DNA of 64,000 nt from JBMNGG01 sp050949705 (lineage in GTDB: Bacteria; Bacillota; Thermosediminibacteria; Thermosediminibacterales; Tepidanaerobacteraceae). A program made the position numbers and the translations under genes. Positions 53,891-63,500 of the stretch are shown here, in pieces. A model generated the notes under the pieces. The model was not told where the DNA came from. It made no database searches and saw only the letters and a program-made list of their open reading frames with translations. The stretch is taken from NCBI GenBank assembly GCA_050949705.1, contig JBMNGG010000004.1, positions 138,196 through 202,195 of the forward strand, given 5' to 3'. Every line of letters starts with the position of its first letter. Position 1 is the first letter of the stretch.

Positions 53891-54907
53891 ATGAAAGCGA
53901 TACAAGTATTAAAGCCGTTTAATATTCAAATCATTGAGAGAGAAATGCCCCAAATCAAAAATGACGATGAAGTATTAGTAAAGGTAAAATTCGCTGGCAT
54001 ATGCGGTTCTGATATGCATATATATCACGGGACATCACCTGTGGCTACATATCCCAGAGTCATTGGCCATGAGTTTGTCGGTGAAGTCGTGGAAACGGGC
54101 AATAGCGTAAAGCATCTTAAAGCTGGAGATCGGGTTGTTATTGAACCCATATATTATTGCGGCAAGTGTTATCCCTGTAGAACGGGAAGACCAAATGTAT
54201 GTGAAAAGCTAGAAGTATTGGGTGTCCACAGGGATGGTGGTTTTCAGGAATATGTGACGGTAAAAGGAGCAAATGCCCACAAATTTGGGGAACATTTGAG
54301 CTGGGATGAAGCGGTACTTATAGAGCCTTTTACCATAGCTTGCCAGGTTACTTGGAGAGGTGATGTTAGAAAAGGAGACTACGTATTCATCCAGGGAGCA
54401 GGACCCATAGGCTTGGCAATATTGCAGTATGCCAAGTATAAGGGCGGAATATGTATGATTTCAGATATTGTGGAATCAAAACTTGAGGAGGCTAAAAATC
54501 TAGGGGCAGATTATATAATCAATGCTTTAACTCAAGATGTTGTATCTGAAATAAAACGCATAACCGGTGGAATGGGAGCAAATGTAACAATAGATGCTGC
54601 CTGCACACCCAAAACTTTTGAAACCTCTGTTAATGTTACTTCTCCTGCAGGAAGGGTTGTAGTCATGGGCTTTGATGATGTACCCTCACAGATACCACAA
54701 TTTATTATTACAAAAGGGGAACTTACAATTTGCGGTTCGAGACTTCAGACTAATAAGTTTCCCGAAGTTATAGACTTATTCAACCAAAGAAAGCTAAATC
54801 CAACTGCTCTAGTATCTCATAAGATGCATTTTACTCAAATAAAAGAAGCTATTAAAATTACTGAAAATAAAAACGAACCAGTTTCAAAAATACTATTGGA
54901 GTTCTAG
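53891..54907 (+). CDS. Zn-dependent medium-chain dehydrogenase, probable polyol/hexonate dehydrogenase
   Basis: 338 residues. Catalytic zinc site CGSDMHIYHG plus GHEFVGEV, structural zinc CGKCYPCRTGRPNVC, Rossmann motif GAGPIGLAILQ. Related to L-threonine, sorbitol, L-idonate and L-gulonate 5-dehydrogenases. In this cluster oxidation of L-gulonate or another hexonate to fructuronate/keto-acid would feed UxuB; that is inference. ATG 53891 with GTGGAGG at 53876-53882. It lies between TRAP membrane and binding-protein genes. Confidence 0.8.
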   Translation: MKAIQVLKPFNIQIIEREMPQIKNDDEVLVKVKFAGICGSDMHIYHGTSPVATYPRVIGHEFVGEVVETGNSVKHLKAGDRVVIEPIYYCGKCYPCRTGRPNVCEKLEVLGVHRDGGFQEYVTVKGANAHKFGEHLSWDEAVLIEPFTIACQVTWRGDVRKGDYVFIQGAGPIGLAILQYAKYKGGICMISDIVESKLEEAKNLGADYIINALTQDVVSEIKRITGGMGANVTIDAACTPKTFETSVNVTSPAGRVVVMGFDDVPSQIPQFIITKGELTICGSRLQTNKFPEVIDLFNQRKLNPTALVSHKMHFTQIKEAIKITENKNEPVSKILLEF

Positions 54908-55051
54908 TAACGAAAAGTCTTGGAAGGGGGTTATAAAAGGAAGATACAACAGAACTATTACGATGGAAGGGGGTTGGTATAGTTAAGTTAAGACATTTGA
55001 CAAACATTTTTTTAATTTTTGTTAGGAATAAAAAAATCAGGGGGTTAAAAG

Positions 55052-56089
55052 ATGTCTAAAAAGCTTAGATTAGTTTCATTGTTGCTAGTGTTGGTTTTAA
55101 CGTTGTCGCTGGCAGCTTGTGGGAAACCTGCAGAGCAGGCTGCTCCTGAAGGTGACGAATCAGAAAATGAATCTCCACAACAAGAAAAGATTGTATGGAA
55201 ATTCGGTTATTTAGCCAATGAACAACATATTTGGCACAAGACTGCGCAAGAATTTGCGAGACTTGTAAATGAAAAAACTGATGGTCGATTAGAAATTAAG
55301 TTATATCCCAATGAGCAATTGGGCAGTGAAATGGACACTTTGAATATGATAAGAGATGGTTCTGCTGATATGACAATTTCCGGTGAATCCATGCAGAACT
55401 GGGCTCCTAAAGCTGCTTTAATAGCTACACCATATGCATTTAAAAACATGGACCATATGGTTAAGGTAATAGAAGGAGATTTGGGGAAAGAAATTAGCGA
55501 CCAAATTATTGAAAAGGTAGGGGTAACCCCAATTTATTATCATTTGAGATCTCCCAGAAACCTAACATCTAACAAACCTATTAGAAACTTAAATGACTTA
55601 AAAGGATTTACAATGAGAGTTCCTAACGTACCAGTATTCTTAGAAGCATGGAAGGTAGCAGGGGCTCATCCTCAAGCAATGGCATTTAGTGAAGTGTTTA
55701 CAGCTTTACAACAAAACGTGATAGATGGGCAAGAAAATCCCTATGATTTAATTTTAAGTGGAGGCTTATACGAAGTACAAAAATATGTCAATGAAACAGA
55801 GCATGTTCTCGGCTGGATTTACGTTGTAGTAGGAAATAAACAGCTCAATTCATTACCTGATGATATGAAAGAAGCGGTATTAGAGGCAGCTGAAGAGGCG
55901 CAAGCAATTGGCGAGGAATTATTCCAAGCTGATACAGAAATGTGTAAACAGCAATTAATAGATAAAGGTATGGAGATAATTACTGATGTAAACAAACAAG
56001 AATTTATAGATGCCATGGTGCCAGCTGTAAAGAATTTCTTAGATGATGAGCAAAAAGACTTATATGAAAGAATCATGAGCATAGATTAA
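55052..56089 (+). CDS. dctP: TRAP transporter substrate-binding lipoprotein (DctP)
   Basis: 345 residues. Lipoprotein signal ending LAAC (C23), acidic linker, and the DctP fold with the ligand Arg segment KGFTMRVPNVPVFLEAWK and GQENPYDLI. Supplies substrate to DctQM. CAGGGGG precedes ATG. Separated from dctM by the dehydrogenase gene and 144 bp. Confidence 0.92.
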   Translation: MSKKLRLVSLLLVLVLTLSLAACGKPAEQAAPEGDESENESPQQEKIVWKFGYLANEQHIWHKTAQEFARLVNEKTDGRLEIKLYPNEQLGSEMDTLNMIRDGSADMTISGESMQNWAPKAALIATPYAFKNMDHMVKVIEGDLGKEISDQIIEKVGVTPIYYHLRSPRNLTSNKPIRNLNDLKGFTMRVPNVPVFLEAWKVAGAHPQAMAFSEVFTALQQNVIDGQENPYDLILSGGLYEVQKYVNETEHVLGWIYVVVGNKQLNSLPDDMKEAVLEAAEEAQAIGEELFQADTEMCKQQLIDKGMEIITDVNKQEFIDAMVPAVKNFLDDEQKDLYERIMSID

Positions 56090-56112
56090 AAGAAGAACAT
56101 TATATATCATAT

Positions 56113-56141
56113 ACAACCCACTTATTTACTAAGTGGGTTGT
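56113..56141 (+). other. Perfect 12-bp stem-loop after dctP
   Basis: Arms 56113-56124 and 56130-56141 with a 5-nt loop, no U-run. Probably stabilises or partly terminates the binding-protein mRNA. Confidence 0.6.
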
Positions 56142-56313
56142 ATCAGCAATACATTTGTAATAATAAATTCTTTGACAGGGGAAAATTTTAAGCTTTAAAG
56201 TAATAGGTCATTTTTATATAGACTATATTTTTGAAGCTCTAAAGCAAAAATATCAAAAAAGGTATAGCCTAACTAGTTGACAAATATAAAAATGGAGTAG
56301 GAGTTGATGTTAT

Positions 56314-57387
56314 TTGAAAATGGTCTTTAGATGGTTTGGGAAAGGATTCGACAATATCCCCCTAGAATATATTCGGCAGATACCAGGTGTATCGGGAGTT
56401 GTGGCTACCCTTATGGATATACCGGCGGGAGAGGTATGGCCTTTAGAAAAGGTGAAGGCCTTAAAAGAAGAAGTTGATAAATACGGTCTTGAAGTTGAAG
56501 TAATAGAAAGTGTAAATATACATGAAGACATAAAGCTTGGAGAAAGCAGTAGAGATAAATATATAGAAGCTTATATTGAAACAATAAAGAATCTATCACA
56601 AATTGGTGTAAAAGTAATCTGTTACAATTTTATGCCTGTACTTGACTGGGCAAAAACTGAACTGGCAAGACCCTTACTTGACGGCTCCAACACTATGGCA
56701 TATGAGCATGAACATATACTAAAACTAGATCCACAAAATCTTGCAAATGAAGTTGGCAAGCAATCCGGTGGATTTGACCTACCTGGCTGGGAACCAGAGA
56801 GGTTAAAAGAGATGTCATTGACAATCGAAAAGTATAAAATTATCAGTGAAGATCAATACTGGAAAAACATAAAATACTTTCTTGACTGTGTCATTCCTTA
56901 TGCCGAAAAGTACGATATTAAGCTGGCTATACACCCTGATGATCCACCGTGGCCCATCTTTAATCTTCCGAGAGTAATTACCAGTAGGGATAACGTACGT
57001 AAATTTCTTGACCTCAATAATAGCCCATACAATGGTATAACACTTTGTACAGGTTCTCTTGGTGCAAAGAAGAAGAATGATATTCCAGCTATCATAAGGG
57101 AATTTGCGGGTGAAGGGAGAGTGCATTTTGCACATATAAGAAACCTCAAGTTTGAATCTGAAAAGGACTTTTATGAAAGCGCTCATCTTTCACAAAGTGG
57201 TTCTTTTGATATGTTTGAAATAGTTAAAGCCTTCTATGATACAGGTTTTACCGGCTATATCCGTCCTGATCACGGCCGCATGATTTGGGGAGAAACAGGT
57301 CGACCCGGTTATGGGCTTTATGATAGAGCATTGGGTATTATGTATCTTCTTGGATTATGGGAAGCAATTGATAAAATGAGTAAATAA
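56314..57387 (+). CDS. uxuA: Mannonate dehydratase
   Basis: 357 residues of the UxuA TIM-barrel family. N-terminus MVFRWFGKGFDNIPLEYIRQ, metal-site region IHPDDPPWPIFNLPRV, FAHIRN and YIRPDHGRMIWGE are characteristic. Dehydrates D-mannonate to 2-keto-3-deoxygluconate. TTG 56314 gives the common MKM-FRW start with TAGGAG at 56298-56303; ATG 56320 is the alternative. KDG kinase and aldolase are not in this window. Confidence 0.94.
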   Translation: MKMVFRWFGKGFDNIPLEYIRQIPGVSGVVATLMDIPAGEVWPLEKVKALKEEVDKYGLEVEVIESVNIHEDIKLGESSRDKYIEAYIETIKNLSQIGVKVICYNFMPVLDWAKTELARPLLDGSNTMAYEHEHILKLDPQNLANEVGKQSGGFDLPGWEPERLKEMSLTIEKYKIISEDQYWKNIKYFLDCVIPYAEKYDIKLAIHPDDPPWPIFNLPRVITSRDNVRKFLDLNNSPYNGITLCTGSLGAKKKNDIPAIIREFAGEGRVHFAHIRNLKFESEKDFYESAHLSQSGSFDMFEIVKAFYDTGFTGYIRPDHGRMIWGETGRPGYGLYDRALGIMYLLGLWEAIDKMSK

Positions 57388-57434
57388 TCTTACCTATAAA
57401 TTTAACCAGAGAAGCGAACTATTTGGAGGTTCAG

Positions 57435-58367
57435 ATGAAAAAAAAGATATTGATTACTCCCAAATCATTTTTTCGTGCAAGAAATAAAGCTGAAGAGATT
57501 TTTAGTCAGTACAAATTGGAAATAGTAGAAAACAATACGGGGAAAACCCTAACTAAACAGCAAATGATAAAGCTGTGTAAAGATGTAGACGGTATTATCG
57601 TGGGAATAGACCCTATTGATGAAGAAGTACTTCGGAATGCCAGGAATCTTAAGGCAATATCAAAGTATGGTGTTGGTCTTGACAATATAGATTTAAAGGT
57701 TGCGGAAGAACTGGGCATAAAAATAAGTAGAGCTGAAGGTACCAATACACGATCCGTGGCAGAACTTACTATTGGCTTGTTTTTTGCCATATCACGAAGC
57801 ATACCTAAAGCCACTTTTGATGTGAAAAACGGCAAATGGGATCGAACTATTGGTGCAGAACTTTTTGGCAAAACTGTTGGAATTATAGGATTTGGTTCAA
57901 TTGGACGTGAAGTGGCGAAAATAGCAGTAGGATTAAACATGAAGATAATAGCCTATGACCCTTATATTAAGGATGGGAAAATAGCAAATGCGATGAATGT
58001 AACAATGACTGGAATAACGGAGATACTGGAAAATGCTGATTTCGTAACACTTCATTTACCGCTAAATAAAGAAACAAATAAAATAATCAGTAGAGAAGCT
58101 TTAAGCAAAATGAAGCAAACAGCTTATTTAATTAATACTTCTAGAGGCGAATTGGTAGATGAAGATGCTTTGTATAATGCGCTAGAAAGCGGAACTATTG
58201 CCGGTGCAGCCCAAGATGTATTTTCTCAAGAACCTCCAAGCAAAGATAATAAATTATTGTCACTTGACAACTTTATTCTCACACCTCATATTGGCGCATA
58301 CACCAGAGAGTCAACCGAGCGAATGGTGGTAACATCGGTAAAAAATCTTATGGAAATGTTGTTTTAA
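57435..58367 (+). CDS. D-isomer-specific 2-hydroxyacid dehydrogenase
   Basis: 310 residues, phosphoglycerate dehydrogenase-like. Rossmann GFGSIGREVAKIA, LHLPLNKETNKII, NTSRGELVDEDAL (catalytic Arg region), and TPHIGAYTRES with catalytic His. Probably interconverts a 2-keto and 2-hydroxy sugar acid, for example 2-ketogluconate and gluconate, given its neighbours; SerA itself is less likely as ACT domains are absent. ATG 57435 with GGAGG at 57425-57429. Confidence 0.85.
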   Translation: MKKKILITPKSFFRARNKAEEIFSQYKLEIVENNTGKTLTKQQMIKLCKDVDGIIVGIDPIDEEVLRNARNLKAISKYGVGLDNIDLKVAEELGIKISRAEGTNTRSVAELTIGLFFAISRSIPKATFDVKNGKWDRTIGAELFGKTVGIIGFGSIGREVAKIAVGLNMKIIAYDPYIKDGKIANAMNVTMTGITEILENADFVTLHLPLNKETNKIISREALSKMKQTAYLINTSRGELVDEDALYNALESGTIAGAAQDVFSQEPPSKDNKLLSLDNFILTPHIGAYTRESTERMVVTSVKNLMEMLF

Positions 58368-58398
58368 TATTTTCCGCAGCCTTAAGGAGCGATGTTTG

Positions 58399-59847
58399 TT
58401 GAATATTCTAGCATTAGAAACTAGCACTTCTGCTTTAAAGGTTGCCATATATTCAAGTAAGAAAGGCCTAATAAAAGTTTTAAGTATTCCATACGATGAA
58501 AGTATCAGCGATACAATTACACAAAATGCCAAAGGGGTATTAAACTTACTAATAAATGGGACAAAAGAATTATTAAAATCTGATACATATCAAATTGATG
58601 CAATAGGGCTTAGTGGTATATGGCATAGTCTATTACTACTGGATAGAGACAGAGAACCTTTAACCCCTATATATACTTGGGCAGATACGCGTCCTGCCCA
58701 GACAGTGGCCAAATATCGTAAAGATGAAAAACTCTGGAACGGGTTTTACAAAAAAACAGGCTGTGCCATACACAGCATATATCCTCTATGGAAAATTATC
58801 CATTTAAAAAAACAAGAGCCAGATATATTTAAAAACAAATGCTATATCACATCCCAATTGCAATACATTTTTGAGCAATTGACCGGAGAAAAGGTAGAAT
58901 CAAAGACAATTGCCTCAGGTACTGGAATGTTGAATATTCATACTCTGGATTGGGATGATGACATATTGAAATTTGCCGGTATAAGCCCTTCAATGCTATG
59001 TGAATTAAAAGAAGCTACGTATGCAGCACCATTAAAAGATACTCTTGCTAATTATCTTAGCTTAAAAAAAGGTTTACCAGTTATCATCGGAGGAGCAGAC
59101 GGAGCGTTAAACCAAGTGGGAGCAGGAGCATTAAGAGCTGGAATCATGACCTTATCAGTGGGAACCAGCGGGGCGCTCCGTTTAGCTTACGACAAACCAG
59201 TACTCCCTGAAAGCACATCCACATGGTGTTATTATGCATTAAACAGTAAGCGCCTTGCTGGTGCAGCTACATCAGGAGCAGGTAATTGTTTAGAATGGTT
59301 CAAAAAAAGGGCATATAAAGAAAGCGGTTTTAGCTACAAACAATTGGATGAAATGGCAGCCAAGGTAAATATACAAGATGCCCCCATATTCTTACCCTTT
59401 TTGTATGGAGAAAGAAACCCTGGCTGGCAGGACAGTAGAAAAGCTTCCTTTATGGGGATAAAAGGCCATCATGAAATAGGTGACTTATACCATGGTGTGT
59501 TGGAAGGAGTTTTATTTAACCTTTATCAATGCTACAAGGCATTAACTCAAATTACCGGCGAGCCAAATGAAATACGAATATCAGGTGGCATAGAAAATTC
59601 CCCATTATGGCTTCAAATGGCGGCAGACATCTTTAATAGAGATATAATCACATCAGGCATCCAGCATATGTCCACTGCCGGGGCTGCTGTATTGGCATTA
59701 AATGCTCTGGGTGAAATTACTGACATTGAAAAATATGAGCCGGAGTATGGTAAAAAATATACACCAAATAAAGACAAAACTGAAATCTACCATAATAGAT
59801 ACCAAGCGTATCTAAATTATTACCAGAAAACCGGCAACCAGAGGTGA
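58399..59847 (+). CDS. gntK: FGGY-family carbohydrate kinase, probable gluconokinase
   Basis: 482 residues. Actin-like phosphate motif ALETSTSALKVAIY at the N-terminus, IGLSGIWHSLLLLD (gluconate kinase-type), GGADGALNQVGAGAL and SVGTSGALRLA for ATP/sugar binding. Phosphorylates D-gluconate to 6-phosphogluconate, substrate of the gnd product downstream. Start is TTG 58399 (or TTG 58396), AAGGAG at 58384-58389. The next gene starts 4 bp after its stop. Confidence 0.88.
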   Translation: MNILALETSTSALKVAIYSSKKGLIKVLSIPYDESISDTITQNAKGVLNLLINGTKELLKSDTYQIDAIGLSGIWHSLLLLDRDREPLTPIYTWADTRPAQTVAKYRKDEKLWNGFYKKTGCAIHSIYPLWKIIHLKKQEPDIFKNKCYITSQLQYIFEQLTGEKVESKTIASGTGMLNIHTLDWDDDILKFAGISPSMLCELKEATYAAPLKDTLANYLSLKKGLPVIIGGADGALNQVGAGALRAGIMTLSVGTSGALRLAYDKPVLPESTSTWCYYALNSKRLAGAATSGAGNCLEWFKKRAYKESGFSYKQLDEMAAKVNIQDAPIFLPFLYGERNPGWQDSRKASFMGIKGHHEIGDLYHGVLEGVLFNLYQCYKALTQITGEPNEIRISGGIENSPLWLQMAADIFNRDIITSGIQHMSTAGAAVLALNALGEITDIEKYEPEYGKKYTPNKDKTEIYHNRYQAYLNYYQKTGNQR

Positions 59848-59851
59848 AAAA

Positions 59852-61120
59852 ATGAAAAATATAATTTTAAAATCAGACGGTATTAATGATTTGCAAATAA
59901 AAAATTCTTTAGAAGAATCCCTATCCAGCCTAAACAAAGAATTAAAAAAAATATTGCTACTACCGCCGGACTTTACTAGGTTTTACTCACAAGCCGGAAA
60001 AATAACAGCTTTGTATTATCATATGCTAAAAGACACATGTCAAGTAGATATAATGCCTGCAATTGGCACACACATGTCAATGACCCATGAAGAAATAGAA
60101 AAAATGTACGGCAAAGAAATACCAAAAGAAAGATTTATAGTACATGATTGGAGAAATGATATAGTAAAAATCGGTGAAGTACCTGGGAGCTATATAGAAG
60201 AAATCTCAGAAGGGCTATTAGACTTTTCAATAGATGTAGAAGTAAATCACAGACTGGTCAACTCCGAATATGATTTAATTATTTCTATTGGTCAAGTAGT
60301 TCCCCATGAAATAGTAGGTATGGCAAACTACAGCAAAAATATATTTGTAGGCTGTGGCGGTCAAAACATGATAAACAAATCGCACTTTTTGGGAGCCGTT
60401 TATGGCATGGAAAAAATAATGGGTAGGGAAAATACTCCTGTTCGCGGGGTATATGACTATGCTCAGCAGCACTTTTTAACAGATATTCCGTTAATATATG
60501 TTCTAACCGTTATATCCCAAGACCAAGGAGAAAACCGATTATCAGGACTTTTCATAGGACGAGAAAGAAGAGTCTTTGAAGAAGCAGTCGAACTTAGCCA
60601 AGAAAAAAATATAGTTTTTTTAAAACAACCACTTAAAAAAGCAGTGGTTTATCTTGAACCAGAGGAATTTAAGACTACATGGCTAGGAAATAAAGCTATT
60701 TACAGAACTCGCATGGCTTTAGAGGATAATGGCCACCTTATTATTATTGCACCTGGTGTCAGGCGATTTGGAGAAGACAAAGATATTGACAGTTTAATTA
60801 GAAAATACGGATATGTAGGTAGAGATCTAATTCTTTCACATACAAATGACAACGTAGACCTTCAAAGCAACTTATCTGCTGCGGCACACTTAATCCATGG
60901 TTCATCTGACGGCAGATTTAAAATAACCTATGCCACTGACAAATTAACAAAACAAGAAGTTGAAAGTGTGGGTTTTGAGTATATGCCCTTTGAAGCTGCT
61001 ATAAAAACATATGATATAAACAAATTAAAAGACGGATTTAACACTCTGGAAAGTGGTGAAGAGATTTTCTATATAAGTAATCCGGCTCTAGGTCTTTGGG
61101 CTGATAAAAGCAAGTTTTAG
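59852..61120 (+). CDS. LarA-family nickel-pincer 2-hydroxyacid racemase/epimerase, possibly hexonate epimerase
   Basis: 422 residues of the LarA/DUF2088 family. PPDFTRF (D40-T-R43) corresponds to the DxTR motif. H152 (VPHEIVG), K162 (NYSKN) and H178 (NKSHF) keep exactly the 10- and 16-residue spacings of H174, K184 and H200 of Lactobacillus LarA, which bind the nickel-pincer cofactor and do catalysis. GTHMSMTHEE gives a candidate for the other catalytic His. Some LarA homologues are reported to epimerise D-gluconate at C2. Between gluconokinase and gnd, mannonate-gluconate epimerisation is the natural guess. The larB/C/E cofactor genes are not in this window. Confidence 0.8.
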   Translation: MKNIILKSDGINDLQIKNSLEESLSSLNKELKKILLLPPDFTRFYSQAGKITALYYHMLKDTCQVDIMPAIGTHMSMTHEEIEKMYGKEIPKERFIVHDWRNDIVKIGEVPGSYIEEISEGLLDFSIDVEVNHRLVNSEYDLIISIGQVVPHEIVGMANYSKNIFVGCGGQNMINKSHFLGAVYGMEKIMGRENTPVRGVYDYAQQHFLTDIPLIYVLTVISQDQGENRLSGLFIGRERRVFEEAVELSQEKNIVFLKQPLKKAVVYLEPEEFKTTWLGNKAIYRTRMALEDNGHLIIIAPGVRRFGEDKDIDSLIRKYGYVGRDLILSHTNDNVDLQSNLSAAAHLIHGSSDGRFKITYATDKLTKQEVESVGFEYMPFEAAIKTYDINKLKDGFNTLESGEEIFYISNPALGLWADKSKF

Positions 61121-61148
61121 TAAGGTCATCATTAGAAAGGATGATAGT

Positions 61149-62561
61149 GTGACTAAATCCGATATAGCCTTAATTGGTCTTGCGGTAATGGGCCAAAACC
61201 TTGCACTGAATATTGCAAGAAATGGATATCATATCACTGTATATAATAGGACCCCGGAAAAAACCAAAGAATTTACAGAGACCTCAGCCAAAGGTAAAAG
61301 CAATATTAAAGTAGCATATTCTCTAGAAGAACTAGTATCAACACTTAAAAAACCCCGAAAAATTATGCTTATGGTAAAAGCGGGGGCTCCTGTAGATGCA
61401 GTAATAAGCAAATTAGTACCATTATTAGAAAAAGGAGATATCATCATAGATGGAGGAAACTCCTATTTTAAAGACACAATACGAAGGGCTAATGAACTTG
61501 AGAAAAAAGGAATAAATTTTATGGGCGTAGGAGTTTCCGGTGGAGAAGAGGGAGCACTGAAAGGACCAAGTATAATGCCCGGTGGCTCAAAAGAAGCCTG
61601 GCATAAGTTATCTTCGATTTTCACCGATATATCTGCAAAGACATCTGATAAAACTCCCTGCTGTGATTATGTAGGACCGGATGGTGCCGGCCATTTTGTA
61701 AAAATGACTCATAACGGCATAGAATACAGTGACATGCAGCTTATCAGTGAAGCCTATTTTCTCATGAAAGAACTCCTCGGCATGTCATCCCTTGAAATGA
61801 AGGAAGTTTTTGCAGCTTGGAATAATGGTGATCTTAACTCATACCTAATAGAAATAACTGCAGACATATTAGGAAAAGTAGATGAAGAAACAAGAAAACC
61901 TTTAGTGGACGTAATACTTGATAAAGCAGGGCAAAAAGGTACCGGGAAATGGACATCCAAGGAGGCTTTGGACCTTGGGATTCCAGCGCCCACGATAGCT
62001 GAAGCAGTATTTGCGAGATACATGTCTGCTGTAAAAAACGAGCGTGTTAAAGCATCTAAAGTATTGAGAGGTCCCAGACCATTATATAAAGATAATAAAA
62101 GCCAATTTTTAGAAGATATCAAAAAAGCCTTATATGCATCTAAAATCTGTTCATATGCCCAAGGCTTTGACCTGATGGCCCAGGCTTCAAAAACATACCA
62201 CTGGGACTTAAGCCTAGGCAATATAGCACTGCTTTGGAGAGCTGGTTGCATAATCAGGGCACAATTTTTAGATAAAATAAAACAAGCTTATGAAGAAAAC
62301 CCTGAGCTTCAAAACCTGCTTATGGCACCTTATTTTAAACGAAGCATTGAAGACTGCCAGATAGCTTTACGAAGTGTAATAAGTACAGCGGTGTTAAACG
62401 GAATTCCAATACCTTCTCTTAGCTCAGCGCTGGCTTACTATGATTCCTATCGCATGCACACGTTACCTGCCAACTTAATTCAGGCTCAGCGTGACTATTT
62501 TGGTGCACATACTTATGAGAGAATAGATAAGGAAGGGATTTTTCATACAATTTGGGTGTAG
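61149..62561 (+). CDS. gnd: 6-phosphogluconate dehydrogenase, decarboxylating
   Basis: 470 residues, full-length type. GLAVMGQNLALNIARNG dinucleotide motif followed by NRT, typical of NADP+ enzymes; signature VGVSGGEEGALKGPSIMPGG; catalytic KMTHNGIEY. Converts 6-phosphogluconate to ribulose-5-phosphate and CO2. GTG start after GAAAGGATGA. Its place after gluconokinase and the LarA-like gene makes a gluconate to pentose-phosphate route. Confidence 0.95.
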   Translation: MTKSDIALIGLAVMGQNLALNIARNGYHITVYNRTPEKTKEFTETSAKGKSNIKVAYSLEELVSTLKKPRKIMLMVKAGAPVDAVISKLVPLLEKGDIIIDGGNSYFKDTIRRANELEKKGINFMGVGVSGGEEGALKGPSIMPGGSKEAWHKLSSIFTDISAKTSDKTPCCDYVGPDGAGHFVKMTHNGIEYSDMQLISEAYFLMKELLGMSSLEMKEVFAAWNNGDLNSYLIEITADILGKVDEETRKPLVDVILDKAGQKGTGKWTSKEALDLGIPAPTIAEAVFARYMSAVKNERVKASKVLRGPRPLYKDNKSQFLEDIKKALYASKICSYAQGFDLMAQASKTYHWDLSLGNIALLWRAGCIIRAQFLDKIKQAYEENPELQNLLMAPYFKRSIEDCQIALRSVISTAVLNGIPIPSLSSALAYYDSYRMHTLPANLIQAQRDYFGAHTYERIDKEGIFHTIWV

Positions 62562-62646
62562 GTAATCAAAATTCATTTTTCTAAACGAAAATGGAGAGTT
62601 ACTTGTGTAAAAGAATATATAGAGTCTTCGCACATTATAGAAAATG

Positions 62647-62676
62647 TTGACTTTGTAAAAATATATATAATATAAT
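62647..62676 (+). promoter_or_regulatory. Promoter of the GntR/FCD regulator gene
   Basis: TTGACT (62647-62652), 18-bp spacer, perfect TATAAT (62671-62676). It rules out the in-frame ATG at 62682 as start and supports ATG 62709. Confidence 0.65.
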
Positions 62677-62708
62677 GTAGCATGAAAACAAGAAAGTTAG
62701 GGGAAATT

Positions 62709-63416
62709 ATGTTTGAAAAGCTAAAAAGACAAAAAAGAGAATATGCTAGGGAATATGTAATAAGAGTTTTGCGTCATAATATTATAAATTTTAATTTAAA
62801 ACCAGGGCAATTGGTAAGTGAAAATGAAATTGCTGAAATTTTGGGAATAAGCCGTACACCAGTGAGAGAAGCTTTTATAGAGCTATCCAGGGCATCATTG
62901 GTGGAGATATATCCTCAAAAAGGCACTTGCATTTCGCCTATAGATATGAATGTTGTTGAAGAATCTAGATTTATGCGATGTGCAGTGGAAAAAGCTGTTG
63001 TGCAATTATGTTGTGATGTGCTATCTGATGCTGATATTGCTTATTTAGAAGAGAATCTTCAGCAGCAAGACTCTTGTGTTCGTCATCAAGATTACAAAAA
63101 TCTTCTTTCCTTTGATGACAGCTTCCATGAATATTTGTTTAAGGCATGTGGCAAAAAAATGATATACAGTCTTATAAAAAGTGTCATGGCACAATTTGAC
63201 CGTGTGCGTATTCTTAATCTTGCAGAAATGAATATGGAGATAACTGTTAAGGAACACAAGCAAATACTTCAGGCAATAAAGAATAAAGATAAACAAATAT
63301 CAGCAAATGTCATGGAAAAACACCTTACCAGGGTTATTTTTGATATGTCATACTTAAAGAAAAAGCATCCTGAATATTTTAAAAGAGATTCACTTAAATT
63401 ATTGACTAAAGAATAA
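62709..63416 (+). CDS. GntR-family (FCD/FadR-type) transcriptional regulator
   Basis: 235 residues. N-terminal GntR winged helix (LKPGQLVSENEIAEILGISR then TPVREAFIELSRA) and C-terminal FCD domain (FDDSFHEYLFKACG and KEHKQILQAIKNKD with metal-type His). FCD regulators of uronate and gluconate genes (UxuR, ExuR, GntR) are close analogues. TAGGGGAAA precedes ATG 62709. Last gene of the hexonate cluster and likely its repressor, with the palindrome at 50292-50305 as candidate site. Confidence 0.92.
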   Translation: MFEKLKRQKREYAREYVIRVLRHNIINFNLKPGQLVSENEIAEILGISRTPVREAFIELSRASLVEIYPQKGTCISPIDMNVVEESRFMRCAVEKAVVQLCCDVLSDADIAYLEENLQQQDSCVRHQDYKNLLSFDDSFHEYLFKACGKKMIYSLIKSVMAQFDRVRILNLAEMNMEITVKEHKQILQAIKNKDKQISANVMEKHLTRVIFDMSYLKKKHPEYFKRDSLKLLTKE

Positions 63417-63460
63417 GAATACTGCGAGCTACATATCTGCGTGTTACTGCTAGCAGTTAT

Positions 63461-63500
63461 GAGCTGGGAAGGGATATTAATTTCCTTTCTCAGCTCTTTT
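63461..63500 (+). terminator. Terminator after GntR/FCD gene
   Basis: GAGCTG...CAGCTC hairpin, extended by G-U pairs (63461-63476 with 63481-63496), then TTTT. Confidence 0.7.

Noticed and set aside
56277..56282. TTGACA upstream of uxuA as a -35 box
   Set aside because: The ribosome binding site begins only 12-20 bp downstream, leaving no room for a -10 and transcript start.
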